Assembly: GCA_963818985.1 (NCBI GenBank)
Contig: CAWFUJ010000006.1
Coordinates: 1 to 38,647, forward strand
Direction of reading: 5' to 3'
Source of the DNA: JAFEDN01 sp963818985
GTDB lineage: Bacteria > Pseudomonadota > Gammaproteobacteria > Coxiellales > Coxiellaceae
DNA: 38,647 nucleotides
The position numbers were made by a program, and so were the translations under genes. The notes under the pieces were generated by a model, which was not told where the DNA came from, did not search any database, and saw only the letters and a list, made by a program, of their open reading frames with translations. Of the stretch, positions 7,467 to 17,073 are shown in pieces; within the stretch, counting starts at the first letter, position 1; each line of letters begins with the position of its first letter.

Positions 7467-9646
7467 AGCAAGTTTTATTGCGTCAGGGGACAGCCGTTGT
7501 TGAGGAAGTACCAGCACCCATGGTTGAACCAGGAACTTTATTGATCGCAGTAAAAAATTCTTGTATCTCTAGTGGCACAGAGTTAAGCGGCATGACTATG
7601 AGTGGAGAGCCATTATGGAAACGTGCTTTGAAACAGCCAGAAAATGTTAAAAAAGTTTTACAGATGGTTGCGAGTTCCGGGATTTCCCGCACTAAAAGTA
7701 TGGTACAGGGTCATTTATCCGCAGGAGTTCCAACTGGTTATTCTGCTGCAGGTGAAGTGATTGCAGTTGGTGAGGGAATCAATGAGATCCAAATTGGTAA
7801 ACGCATGGCTTGTGCCGGTGCACAATATGCGAATCATGCAGAAATAATTTGTGTCCCAATTAATTTATGCGTCCCAATAGACGATGCAGTTTCATTTGAG
7901 GAGGCATCCACTGTCACTCTAGGAGCGATTGCTTTACAAGGTGTTAGGCGTTTACAACCGAGTTTGGGTGAGACATTTGTGGTGTTTGGTTTAGGACTAT
8001 TGGGACAAATCACCGGACAAATTTTGCGGGCTAATGGTTGCCGAGTAATCGGGATTGATGTAGACCCACAGCGCATTGAAGTAGCAAAATTGTTGGGTAT
8101 GGATATGGCGGTTTCACCTGATGAGTTGCAAAGTGTTGAACAAGTTTGTCGTTTAACTCATGGCGTAGGGGCGGATGGGGTGATAATTACTGCTGCAGCC
8201 CCTTCTTCTCAGCCGCTTTCCACCGCTTTTAATATGTGCCGCAAAAAAGGCCGGGTGGTATTGGTTGGGGATGTTGGCCTGGATATCAAACGAGCTGATA
8301 TTTATGCCAAAGAGCTGGATTTTTTAATCTCATGTTCTTATGGGCCAGGACGTTATGATTTTCGTTATGAAGAATTGGGTTTGGATTATCCTGTGGGTTA
8401 TGTGCGTTGGACTGAAAATCGCAATATGTGTGAGTACCTGCATATGATTGCTGAAAAAAAAATTCAATTATCACCCTTAATCCAAAAAATTTTTCCAATC
8501 AGTGAAGCCTTCTCCGCTTATGAATTTATCAAGAATGGACAGCCTAGGCCTTTCACAGTTTTATTATCTTATCCCGGCCATCAGCGAATATTAAATGGCC
8601 CGGTGATGATTGATCCTCGGACCTCAAAATCAGCTCGTCCCAAGGTTGGTTTAGCTTTAGTGGGAGCAGGCGGTTTTGCCAAGGGCATGCATTTACCCAA
8701 TTTGCAAAAACTGAAAGAATTCTATGATCTTCAAGCCATAGTGAGCCGAAATGGCGCAAATGCTATCGCTACGGCTAAACAATTTAATGCCAAGTATGCG
8801 ACGACCGACTATACCGATTTATTCAAGGATCAGCAGATTGATGCGTTATTAATTGCTACCAGGCATGTCCATCATGCGGCTATGTCATTGCAAGCCTTGC
8901 GCGCGGGAAAGCATGTGCTAGTTGAAAAACCCTTATGCTTAACTTTGAGTGAATTAAAACTGTTTCAACAATTTTTTGATGAGATTGGCAAATCCTCTCC
9001 GGTTTTATTGGTTGGTTTCAATCGGCGTTTTTCCCCATATCTTGAGCAGATTTTTAATATAATTAAAGAGCGTACTAATCCTATGATCATTAATTACCGC
9101 ATGAATGCTGGCCATATCCCCTTAGACCATTGGGTGCATGGTGAGCAAGGGGGAGGACGAAATATCGGTGAAGCTTGCCACATTTATGATTTATTTACCT
9201 TTCTAACGCAGAGTAAAGTGACATCAGTAGTGGCGCATGCAATTGAGCCAAAGACCGAATTCTATGCCAAAAATGATAATTTCATCGTCACTTTGAAATT
9301 TGCCGATGGATCAATTGCCACTTTGATTTATACTGCTTTAGGTCATAAGCAATTTCCAAAAGAAAAAATGGAGATTTTTGTTGATGGGAAAGTATTGCAT
9401 TTAGATGATTATAAATCTTTAGAGATAACTGGGTTGAAAGTCAAATCTAAGCGTCATCAGCTTCCGCAAAAAGGTCAAGCTGAGGAATTAAAGGCATTTG
9501 CACAGACGATTTTAAAAGGAGGTGATTGGCCCATTCCTTTATGGCAAATTTTTCAAAGTAGTGAAATAAGTTTTGCTGTTGAGAGTCAATTGCAATGCTC
9601 ATTCACATCATCTTATGATTCGAGAACAGCATGTGCGGTATTGTAG
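7463..9646 (+). CDS. Bi-domain oxidoreductase: medium-chain dehydrogenase fused to Gfo/Idh/MocA dehydrogenase
   Basis: A 727-residue fusion starting at the ATG within ATGA (7463); the TTG six bases upstream is less likely. Residues 1-370 are a zinc-type MDR alcohol dehydrogenase, with GVPTGYSAAGEVIAVGEG and the Rossmann motif VVFGLGLLGQITG near residue 173. From about residue 393 a second Rossmann fold begins (LALVGAGGFAKGMHLPNL), followed by the EKP motif VLVEKPLCL near residue 487 and the C-terminal Gfo/Idh/MocA sheet domain. Such fusions are widespread in O-antigen and capsule clusters next to AsnB-like amidotransferases, as here; the exact substrate is unknown, probably a nucleotide-linked sugar or uronic acid. 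It overlaps asnB by 16 bases. A damaged paralogue lies at 1-305. Confidence 0.85.
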   Translation: MKQVLLRQGTAVVEEVPAPMVEPGTLLIAVKNSCISSGTELSGMTMSGEPLWKRALKQPENVKKVLQMVASSGISRTKSMVQGHLSAGVPTGYSAAGEVIAVGEGINEIQIGKRMACAGAQYANHAEIICVPINLCVPIDDAVSFEEASTVTLGAIALQGVRRLQPSLGETFVVFGLGLLGQITGQILRANGCRVIGIDVDPQRIEVAKLLGMDMAVSPDELQSVEQVCRLTHGVGADGVIITAAAPSSQPLSTAFNMCRKKGRVVLVGDVGLDIKRADIYAKELDFLISCSYGPGRYDFRYEELGLDYPVGYVRWTENRNMCEYLHMIAEKKIQLSPLIQKIFPISEAFSAYEFIKNGQPRPFTVLLSYPGHQRILNGPVMIDPRTSKSARPKVGLALVGAGGFAKGMHLPNLQKLKEFYDLQAIVSRNGANAIATAKQFNAKYATTDYTDLFKDQQIDALLIATRHVHHAAMSLQALRAGKHVLVEKPLCLTLSELKLFQQFFDEIGKSSPVLLVGFNRRFSPYLEQIFNIIKERTNPMIINYRMNAGHIPLDHWVHGEQGGGRNIGEACHIYDLFTFLTQSKVTSVVAHAIEPKTEFYAKNDNFIVTLKFADGSIATLIYTALGHKQFPKEKMEIFVDGKVLHLDDYKSLEITGLKVKSKRHQLPQKGQAEELKAFAQTILKGGDWPIPLWQIFQSSEISFAVESQLQCSFTSSYDSRTACAVL

Positions 9647-11526
9647 GTGCTTTTTCTTTCAATGAGTTTGCGATTACAGAAAGCTATATCAATCCGATGC
9701 GTGATGCGATGCTACATCGTGGTCCTGATGGAGCCGACACTTGGATTAATCCTAGCCAGAAAATAGGTTTAGGACATCGCCGTTTGACTATTATTGATTT
9801 GTCGAATGCGGCGAAGCAACCGATGTCTAATGTTGATCAACGTTATTGGCTAACTTTCAATGGTGAGATCTATAACCATCGGGCAATTCGTCAGGAGTTG
9901 CAACAATTGGGTCATACCCAGTGGAAAACTAATCATTCCGATACCGAAGTAATTTTGCAGGCTTTTGAGGAATGGGGTATTGACTGTCTGCAAAAATTTC
10001 GTGGCATGTTTGCTTTTGCACTTTGGGACGAACATGAGAAAGCATTATGGTTGGTGCGCGACCGCATTGGCATTAAGCCGCTTTATTATAGTTTTATCAA
10101 TAAACGCTTAATTTTTTCTTCAGAAATAAAAGCATTATTAAAAGACCCCGAATTGCCTCGCGCTGTTAATACTGAAGCGTTTTATCATTATTTATCATTT
10201 CTTACCACGCCTGCACCGCAAACGTTATTTGCCGGAATTTATAAATTAGAGCCTGGCACATGGTTGCGAGTCAATCGACATGGTCAAATCCATAAAGAAC
10301 GTTATTGGGATGTATGGGATTACGTAACCCCTATGACTGAACTTTCTGAGTCCCAAATTGCCGAAACGATCCTTGCTGAATTACGTGAATCTGTGCAATT
10401 ACATAAAGAAAGCGATGTTCCGATAGGCGTATTTCTTTCCGGTGGCATAGATTCTAGTACCAATACCGCATTATTTTCTGAAAATAGCCGTGATCCCGTG
10501 CAAACTTTTTCGATCGGTTATCAGGGTCAATATAAAACCTATCAAAATGAATTACATTATGCCAGGAAAATGGCAGATCTAGTTGGCGCAAACTATCATG
10601 AACGGTTACTAACGATTGATGATTTGCTGAGTTTTATGCCTGAAATGATTCGTCTCCAGGATGAACCGATTGCCGATCCGGTCTGTGTGCCGGTTTATTA
10701 TGTCTCAAAACTCGCGAAAGACAATGGTGTAACAGTTTGCCAAGTTGGGGAGGGCGCCGATGAAATATTTTGGGGATATTCTTCCTGGAAAATCCAACTA
10801 CGTTTGCAGCAATTCGCAGATATTCCTGGGCTCAGTCTGGTCAAAAAATTAGGATTATTATCGGGAAAAAAACTTAATAAACAACACCGCTTAGAATATG
10901 AATTATTGAGGCGTACTGTTGATAATAAACCGGTTTTTTGGGGTGGAGCATTTGCTTTTACCGAATTTGAAAAACAACGATTGCTATCTTCTAGATTACG
11001 AAAAGAATTAAATGGTTATTCTTCTTGGAATGCTTTGGAAGGCATATGGAATCGATACCAGCAAAAATGCTGGGATAAAGATCATATGCTCAATTGGATG
11101 ACTTATTTAGATTTAAATTATCGTTTACCTGAATTGTTGCTGATGCGCGTCGATAAAATGAGTATGGGAGTTAGTTTAGAAGGTCGAGTCCCATTTTTGG
11201 ACCATCGATTTGTGGAGATAGCCATGGGTATTCCAGCGGCGTTAAAAACTAAAAATGGGGTTTTAAAATATATTTTGAAAAAATCAGTTCGAGGAATTAT
11301 CCCTGATGAACTAATCGATCGCAAAAAACAAGGGTTTGGGGTGCCTGTGTATGAATGGCTATTTGATAAATTAGGCGATTATACCCGCGATGTATTAACT
11401 GAATTTTGTAAAAAAACCGATTTTTTTGATGGTAGAGTAATCAATGACATGCTAAAAGCAGGCCCTAATCCCAAGATTTGGTATTTGTTAAATTTTGCCT
11501 TATGGTGGCAAGAATATATCGAATAA
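9631..11526 (+). CDS. asnB: Glutamine-dependent asparagine synthetase-like amidotransferase (AsnB/WbpS type)
   Basis: A 631-residue class II glutamine amidotransferase. The nucleophile is Cys2 in MCGIVGAF, so the ATG at 9631 must be the start although it lies inside the upstream gene. The glutaminase domain (1-~200) shows MLHRGPDGADTW, GLGHRRLTIIDLS and FNGEIYNHRAIR. The synthetase domain carries the PP-loop FLSGGIDSS near residue 267, CQVGEGADEIFWGYSSW and GVSLEGRVPFLDH. True housekeeping AsnB makes asparagine, but longer relatives in polysaccharide loci, such as P. aeruginosa WbpS, are associated with amidating uronic-acid carboxyls. With WecC making ManNAcA, conversion to the uronamide is a reasonable inference. 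It is translationally coupled to the preceding oxidoreductase. Confidence 0.87.
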   Translation: MCGIVGAFSFNEFAITESYINPMRDAMLHRGPDGADTWINPSQKIGLGHRRLTIIDLSNAAKQPMSNVDQRYWLTFNGEIYNHRAIRQELQQLGHTQWKTNHSDTEVILQAFEEWGIDCLQKFRGMFAFALWDEHEKALWLVRDRIGIKPLYYSFINKRLIFSSEIKALLKDPELPRAVNTEAFYHYLSFLTTPAPQTLFAGIYKLEPGTWLRVNRHGQIHKERYWDVWDYVTPMTELSESQIAETILAELRESVQLHKESDVPIGVFLSGGIDSSTNTALFSENSRDPVQTFSIGYQGQYKTYQNELHYARKMADLVGANYHERLLTIDDLLSFMPEMIRLQDEPIADPVCVPVYYVSKLAKDNGVTVCQVGEGADEIFWGYSSWKIQLRLQQFADIPGLSLVKKLGLLSGKKLNKQHRLEYELLRRTVDNKPVFWGGAFAFTEFEKQRLLSSRLRKELNGYSSWNALEGIWNRYQQKCWDKDHMLNWMTYLDLNYRLPELLLMRVDKMSMGVSLEGRVPFLDHRFVEIAMGIPAALKTKNGVLKYILKKSVRGIIPDELIDRKKQGFGVPVYEWLFDKLGDYTRDVLTEFCKKTDFFDGRVINDMLKAGPNPKIWYLLNFALWWQEYIE

Positions 11527-11550
11527 ACTAAATATTATTAAATTGTAACG

Positions 11551-13362
11551 ATGGATCCATTAATAAAATATAAAAAAAATTTATCCTTAGGCTTATCAAT
11601 TTTGCTTTTGTTAATATTTCTTTTGAGTTATTTAATTCCAGCGTGGTACACCGCGCTAAATAATCAATTTAATTATTATGCCAATGCTTGGGATGAAGCC
11701 AATTATTTTACTCATCAAATGGCGCAAGTAATTAAATTTTCTCCTGGGTATTGGTTTGGAGAGTATATTTATATTGGCTTGGAAAGTTTTGGAATTTCTG
11801 GCGCCTGGCAAAATCTACTATTTGATACAGTATTAATACCTTTTATTCTTTTGGCAGTCGCATTCTTTTTAAAAAGAAATCTAAATATCTCGCTTAGCAA
11901 TGCAATTATTTTTTCTATACTCATTTGTTTCTCATCATTATTGTTCAGTTATACAAATAAACTAATTGGAGACTTTTTCTTTTATCAATTTCCAGATGAT
12001 AAATCCTTTTTAATTGCTTCAGAAATTAGCTTTCCGGCCATTTTGCATGCCCCCAATCCACTTTTTTCTTATGTTATTATTGTCATCGCTTTACTTTTTT
12101 ATATGCGATATAGAAAATCAATTATTTTAATCATTCCGTTACCCTTTCTATGTTTTCCGGTTTTTATTTTTTATTTTTATATCATTTGTGCTTGGATAAT
12201 TTATAAACTATTTAATAAATCAAACCTTAAATTAAAAATTCTTTTTGCAAATTTATTCAGTAGTTTCTTGACTATTATTTTATTATGGACTTTAACCCGG
12301 ATGCAGATGATTAAGGATATGGTATTATTTTCTAAGTTAACTCATGCAGAGGCGTATATAGCTAGTGACTCGTATCATTTTCAATTGCCATTGATTTTTT
12401 TGATATTTTTTTGTTTTATACCCGTTTTATTATTTCAAAAGAAACAAATAACTTGGTTTTTTTATGTTACATTTTTATTTGCACTGATCATTTGTAGTAA
12501 TACTCAGATTTTTACTGGTATTATGTTTGCACCCAAGGTATTTCAAAGCTCTTCGGCGGTAATTTTAGGCGGTATCATGCTCACTTTCTTGCTCTATCCA
12601 TTAAACGAAGCTAATAATAACGTCATTCAATTTCCTAAAATTTACTTTTTTTATAGTTTATTAACTGTGATTATTATTTTTATTTTAATGAATCAATTAT
12701 TTTTATCAATTGAGCTATGGGAGCCTTATTTTCATTATTTTATAAGATTATCGAACCTAAAAACTAAAATCGGTATTATCTTTTTATCTGTCAGCTCAGT
12801 GATACTAATAGGATATTGGTATGTTTTTAGAGATAAAATTTTTGGTATTTGTACTATTGCTTTATGTTTGACTATTTTAGGTTTGTTACTCCAAACCCAA
12901 GGATTTTCACTTGCTGAAGGTTCATACACCATTTTTAAATATACAATTTTAAGTCAACAACAAATTGAGCTTTTAAAAACTAAATCTCCTTTTATATTAA
13001 TTATTGGTCCTGATGCAGATTTTTATGCCCAGTATTTTCCCTATTCCATACCCCATATTTATTCACCAATACAATCGGTACATTATACTTATTTACCATT
13101 TATCTTAAGCTGTAATAATAATTTACACTATATGAATGAGGCAGTGAATTTTGCCCAAAATTTAAATATAGATGCGCAAATGAAAAAGCATCTAATGAGT
13201 AAATTGGAAAAAAATGCCAAATTAAATTCATTAATTCTTCAAAATTTTCCTGTTAAATTTTTAAATGTAGATTACTGCATAAAAAATAATGAAATTTCAC
13301 CTGAATTTCATATAATAGAAATAAATGATCCCATACGCAAAATAAAGTTAAGAATTTTGTAA
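11551..13362 (+). CDS. Polytopic membrane protein of unknown function, GT-C-like
   Basis: A 603-residue protein, highly A+T-rich at the DNA level. Hydrophobic segments near residues 12-33, 92-107, 118-135 and on to about 470 suggest 11-13 membrane helices, followed by a soluble C-terminal tail of about 140 residues. The first periplasmic loop contains the acidic pattern YANAWDEANYFTHQ. A Asp/Glu pair in the first loop is the hallmark of GT-C glycosyltransferases that use polyprenyl-phosphate sugars, but I recognise no specific family. No good Shine-Dalgarno precedes the ATG. It closes the rightward block 24 bases after asnB and ends 19 bases from the converging gene at 13382. Roles to consider are a periplasmic side-branch transferase, a second polymerase or an unrelated membrane protein. 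Confidence 0.55.
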   Translation: MDPLIKYKKNLSLGLSILLLLIFLLSYLIPAWYTALNNQFNYYANAWDEANYFTHQMAQVIKFSPGYWFGEYIYIGLESFGISGAWQNLLFDTVLIPFILLAVAFFLKRNLNISLSNAIIFSILICFSSLLFSYTNKLIGDFFFYQFPDDKSFLIASEISFPAILHAPNPLFSYVIIVIALLFYMRYRKSIILIIPLPFLCFPVFIFYFYIICAWIIYKLFNKSNLKLKILFANLFSSFLTIILLWTLTRMQMIKDMVLFSKLTHAEAYIASDSYHFQLPLIFLIFFCFIPVLLFQKKQITWFFYVTFLFALIICSNTQIFTGIMFAPKVFQSSSAVILGGIMLTFLLYPLNEANNNVIQFPKIYFFYSLLTVIIIFILMNQLFLSIELWEPYFHYFIRLSNLKTKIGIIFLSVSSVILIGYWYVFRDKIFGICTIALCLTILGLLLQTQGFSLAEGSYTIFKYTILSQQQIELLKTKSPFILIIGPDADFYAQYFPYSIPHIYSPIQSVHYTYLPFILSCNNNLHYMNEAVNFAQNLNIDAQMKKHLMSKLEKNAKLNSLILQNFPVKFLNVDYCIKNNEISPEFHIIEINDPIRKIKLRIL

Positions 13363-13381
13363 CCAAATTAATTACTATTAC

Positions 13382-14638
13382 TTAACTATAGCTACCGCCC
13401 AAGAAGATTTTAATAAATAAGTAGAGACCAGATAAAAATATTAGACTGAGATTAATTGAAGTGATATTAATCAAGTATTTTTTTACATTTGGTTTGTTTA
13501 GAAAAGCCAATTTAAAATGAATTTTATCAATATTTAACAAAATTTTTGCATACTCTATAATTGTAAAAGTATAAATAAATGTGAGTGATAGATTTCTTGA
13601 CCAGCCTAAATCTCCTGAACTCCAGGCGGGGCCATTAAAACTAAAAAATATAAAAAGAATATGTGCAATGATAGCAAATAGCCAAGAATATGATATATAT
13701 CGATCAAAATGATTTTTCACTTCTAAAAAATACAAGCAGGTAATTAATAATGGGAATTCTAAACTTTGAAATAATGGAACAAGATAATGACCATTTGTCG
13801 TATAGGTTTTTAGAATTTTAAAAGGAGCAATAACCAATTTACCTTCAAATGTGGCATATCTGCTAATCAAAAAAAGTTGAATCACCAAGAGGATTAAAGA
13901 GGGAAGATAAATAATTAAATCGCATTGGAAAATTTTTAAAGTGAATTTTCTAGGGTTTATTAGGTATGAGATAGCAATAGTCACTAAAATAATATTAGTA
14001 AATGATGGCTTAGCTAAGGTGGCTAAGACCAAAAGGATTGAAAGAAAGACATTTTTCTTTTTAAGAAGATCAAAATTAATTGGGTTAATAATATAATTTT
14101 TTAGATAAATATAAAAAAAGCTGAATGCGAGTGGTGTTAATAGGATTATGGTAGGGTTATGAAAAATGTTAGGTGATCCTCCGGGTAAATAAATATTAGG
14201 GGTAATAAAGGGTAGGAAAAGCCCGCTGCAAAAAGTAATAACTAGGGTGAAAAATAATTTGCTACCTTCATTTAAAGTTACATTTTCATCAATAATTTTT
14301 TTTACAATTATAAATAAAGCTAATTTTGCTAAAGATAAAGTTAAGGCGCTCGCATTAGCAAAGTTTGCAGCAGAAGAACGATGGCTGATTAATTTAAAAA
14401 TTTGAGCAAAAAAAATCACGATCAGGTGAAAAAGTGGTTCGAAATTTCTTAAACTAAATTTTAAACTTTTAGAATTCATTTCTTTAGCTAAATTAATATG
14501 AGCCTCTAAATCACTGCTGAAGGTTCCTAAGATACTGGGTTGGCCATTGGCCTGGTTTAAAAAAAAAATATAAAAAAAGAAAAAAACTGATGTATATAAA
14601 AGTAATTGAAATAATCTTGAAATATTATAAGTTTCCAA
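13382..14638 (-). CDS. Polytopic membrane protein of unknown function, possibly GT-C or Wzy-like
   Basis: A 418-residue protein with about ten hydrophobic segments. The first extracytoplasmic loop holds FSSDLEAHINLAKEM, an Asp/Glu arrangement like that of GT-C enzymes, and a later loop reads IYLPGGSPNIFHNPTIIL before another helix. The neighbour at 11551 has a comparable loop (FPAILHAPNPLFSYV), so the two may be distant relatives of one family. The start is a TTG at 14638, with AGGA eight bases upstream and only ten bases after the wecE stop; it is the last gene of the rmlA-led operon. I do not recognise a named family. Its operon position suggests assembly or transfer of the dTDP-sugar made by the genes upstream. 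Confidence 0.55.
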   Translation of the reverse strand: METYNISRLFQLLLYTSVFFFFYIFFLNQANGQPSILGTFSSDLEAHINLAKEMNSKSLKFSLRNFEPLFHLIVIFFAQIFKLISHRSSAANFANASALTLSLAKLALFIIVKKIIDENVTLNEGSKLFFTLVITFCSGLFLPFITPNIYLPGGSPNIFHNPTIILLTPLAFSFFYIYLKNYIINPINFDLLKKKNVFLSILLVLATLAKPSFTNIILVTIAISYLINPRKFTLKIFQCDLIIYLPSLILLVIQLFLISRYATFEGKLVIAPFKILKTYTTNGHYLVPLFQSLEFPLLITCLYFLEVKNHFDRYISYSWLFAIIAHILFIFFSFNGPAWSSGDLGWSRNLSLTFIYTFTIIEYAKILLNIDKIHFKLAFLNKPNVKKYLINITSINLSLIFLSGLYLFIKIFLGGSYS

Positions 14639-14648
14639 ATCCTTTTTC

Positions 14649-15782
14649 CTATGTGTTTAAAGCTAAGTTAGCATTAACAATAATATAATTAACTTCTTCA
14701 TCTGATAAATCAGCATAAAGAGGAAGTCGCACTATCCTAGATGCATGATGTTCTGTCCATTTTAAAGTGGTGTTAGTACGACTATGTTTTAAACCCCCTG
14801 GAGAGCTATGTAAGGGAATATAATGAAAGGTAGTTTCAATGCCATTTTTTTTCATAGTTTGTATGAACTGGGTTCGGGTTTGAGGTTCATCCAAGATCAA
14901 GTAATAAATATGGCCATTGTGCATACAATCAATAGGTACAGTTGGAACGGCATAAATTTTAGGGGTCTTGAGCCTGGAAAAATTTTGATGATATTGATCC
15001 CAAATTGCTAAGCGGCGTTGAATAAGCTCCTGAGATTTTTCTAATTGTGAAAAAAGCAAGGCCGCATTGATCTCATTGAGCAGAAAAGCTGAGCCAACGT
15101 CGACCCAAGTATATTTATCGACTGTTCCAGCGATAAAAGCTTCTCGATTAGTACCTTTTTGCCAAATAATTTTTGCCCGGTCTAGAAGGCTTTCATCATT
15201 AATCAATAAAGCGCCTCCAAATCCAGAAGTAATATTTTTGGTATGATGAAAACTAAAAGCTGCCAAATGTCCTAAAGAGCCCAAGGCCTTGTGGTTATAA
15301 CTTGCTAGAATTCCTTGCGCGGCATCTTCAATAACAGCCAGATTATATTTACGAGCTAGATGATTAATAGAATCCATGTCGCAACTTACACCTGCATAAT
15401 GAACTGGAATGATGGCTTTAGTCTTGGTGGTTATGGCTTTTTCAATTAAATTTTCATCCATATTTAATGTATCAGGCCTGATATCAATAAATACAGGTTT
15501 GGCGCCGCGTAATACAAATGCATTTGCGGTTGATACAAATGTGTAGGAGGGCATTATGACTTCATCGCCTGGTTGCAGTTCTAACAATAAGGCTGCTATC
15601 TCTAGAGCAGCAGTACATGAAGTCGTGAGCAATGCCGCCTTGGCGCCAGTGAGTTCAACTAATGTTTGACTGGACTTTTGAGTAAAGTAAGCATTTTCAA
15701 AAGCCAAATTAGTAAAACATTGGTTAATATAATTAATAGCATTCGCGGTAATAGCTGGCTTGTTAAAAGGAATTTTTTTCAT
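14649..15782 (-). CDS. wecE: dTDP-4-amino-4,6-dideoxygalactose transaminase
   Basis: This 377-residue PLP enzyme of the DegT/DnrJ/EryC1/StrS family should aminate dTDP-4-keto-6-deoxyglucose, made by RmlA and RmlB of the same operon, to dTDP-Fuc4N with glutamate as donor. Diagnostic blocks are LTTSCTAALEIAALLL, PGDEVIMPSYTFVSTANA, PVHYAGVSCDMDSI, AVIEDAAQGILA, the Schiff-base lysine region FSFHHTKNITSGFGG and DKYTWVDVGSAFLLNE. The latter blocks are closer to WecE/RffA than to the FdtB or VioA branches. Its ATG overlaps the stop of the small transporter gene upstream by four bases. In enterobacterial common antigen synthesis the product is then N-acetylated by WecD; no WecD is present here, but the PglD-like acyltransferase in this operon could replace it. 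Assignment to Fuc4N rather than Qui4N is probable, not certain. Confidence 0.88.
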   Translation of the reverse strand: MKKIPFNKPAITANAINYINQCFTNLAFENAYFTQKSSQTLVELTGAKAALLTTSCTAALEIAALLLELQPGDEVIMPSYTFVSTANAFVLRGAKPVFIDIRPDTLNMDENLIEKAITTKTKAIIPVHYAGVSCDMDSINHLARKYNLAVIEDAAQGILASYNHKALGSLGHLAAFSFHHTKNITSGFGGALLINDESLLDRAKIIWQKGTNREAFIAGTVDKYTWVDVGSAFLLNEINAALLFSQLEKSQELIQRRLAIWDQYHQNFSRLKTPKIYAVPTVPIDCMHNGHIYYLILDEPQTRTQFIQTMKKNGIETTFHYIPLHSSPGGLKHSRTNTTLKWTEHHASRIVRLPLYADLSDEEVNYIIVNANLALNT

Positions 15783-16162
15783 GGTGAAGTCCTCATTGAA
15801 ATACTCACTAACATTACCCCCATGATAATGACGATCAGACCCGTAATTTGCATGGGAGTAGCTTTTTCATTAAAAATTAAACTGGACATAATAAAAACTA
15901 AAACAAATGATAAGCTCATTAAAGGATAAGCCACATTCAATTGTAACTTTTTTAGGGCCATCATCCAACATAACGAGGCGAGATAGGCGGCTATAAATCC
16001 AGAAAGTATAAAAAAATCAGTGAAAATATATTTTGTTAAAGAATAAATACGGTTCATGAGTCCACTGGGGAGTTCAGTTTGTTTATTGATCCGCCATTTA
16101 ATGATAAGTTGACCATAAGTGGTAAACAATATCGTAAATAGGACATAAAGGTATTTAACCAT
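15779..16162 (-). CDS. Small EamA/SMR-type membrane transporter (ArnE/ArnF-like)
   Basis: A 127-residue four-helix protein starting at the ATG at 16162 (MVKYLYVLFTILFTTYGQ), one base after the stop of the preceding gene. It has the GQLIIKW motif in helix 1 and a C-terminal pair of helices with FNEKATPMQITGLIVIIMG, both usual for the half-size EamA/SMR transporters. In polysaccharide operons such proteins resemble ArnE/ArnF, which flip undecaprenyl-phosphate-aminoarabinose. A role in flipping a lipid-phosphate sugar made with this operon is plausible but unproven. It overlaps wecE by four bases. Confidence 0.7.
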   Translation of the reverse strand: MVKYLYVLFTILFTTYGQLIIKWRINKQTELPSGLMNRIYSLTKYIFTDFFILSGFIAAYLASLCWMMALKKLQLNVAYPLMSLSFVLVFIMSSLIFNEKATPMQITGLIVIIMGVMLVSISMRTSP

Positions 16163-16163
16163 G

Positions 16164-17072
16164 TCATTCGTTCTCCAAAATGGCAATCCCTATGCCGGTT
16201 TTACCATAATCATTGCCATTATAAAGTAGGTATCGTTTGTTATTAAAATCAAAAATAAAAGGGTATTCTATCATTTCTGAATCCCAACCTGAAGGTGAAG
16301 GGTCAATGCCAACCAAGTCATCTAACCGTTGCCAATGAGTACCGTTTTCACTTTCAGCATAACCGATTCGGTATGTATCTCCACGGTAAGAATACCAAAG
16401 TCGATATTTACCATTTTCATGACACAAAAAAGGTCTCGAAAATGCAGTATATTTTTCTGTGTTAGGTAGGCAAATAATATTTTTTCTCTGCCAATGTATA
16501 AGATCGGTAGATTCGGCATATTTTAAGAGTAAATATCATATCCTTCGGCGAAGATCCTGATTTTAATGCTGTGCCATACCACATTTTATAAATATTTTTA
16601 TCACGAATTACGTATGGATATGATAACGAATAGGGGTCATTCATATCACGGTCCATGATCGCTCCGGAACTAATTTTTTTAAATTCATTCTTTCCTTTGG
16701 GACTAATCGCAAGGCCGATGCTGTTGCGAAAGGGTACATTCACCCCTAAATTCCATCCTAAATAAAATAAATAATCTGAAGTATCTGTAGTAAATAGACA
16801 ACCTGAAGACATCCCGTGGTCATCAAATGCGCCATCAGGACCAAATTCAAGGAGAGGCAGGTGGGGCAATATTAAAAATTGAAAAATTTTTTTCTGGATC
16901 AACGTCTATATAAATGAGATATAGACCGATTTTTTGTATCCCGGACATTGCAATAGATTCGCCATTGAGAATTATTTAACAAGGTCGAGACCGGATTGCT
17001 TAAGTGTGAATGCATCCAATATTTAGAGCCATACTCAGGAAGTTCAATATGTTTTATTTTTTTCCATAACAT
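16164..17072 (-). pseudogene. Five-bladed-propeller, GH43-like glycosidase-related protein, broken by three frameshifts
   Basis: Four minus-strand reading segments together form one protein of about 300 residues, matching a family often found in O-antigen and capsule loci and annotated as family-43-like. Successive pieces are KYWMHSHLSNPVS and WRIYCNVRDTKNRS; then IDVDPEK; then LEFGPDGAFDDHGMSSGCLF, FYLGWNLGVNVPFRNSIGLA, DPYSLSYPYVI and KMWYGT; then KYAESTDLIHWQRKN, LWYSYRGDTYRIGYAES and SGWDSEMIEYPFIF. Breaks are needed near 16908-16918, in a seven-T run at 16887-16893 and in a four-T run at 16521-16524; each needs one base removed. The recurring aspartates and W/Y-G patterns are blade repeats. 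Its activity in these operons is not established. The start may be GTG 17084 or ATG 17072; the ATG lies one base beyond the corrected acyltransferase stop. Confidence 0.7.
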
Positions 17073-17073
17073 C

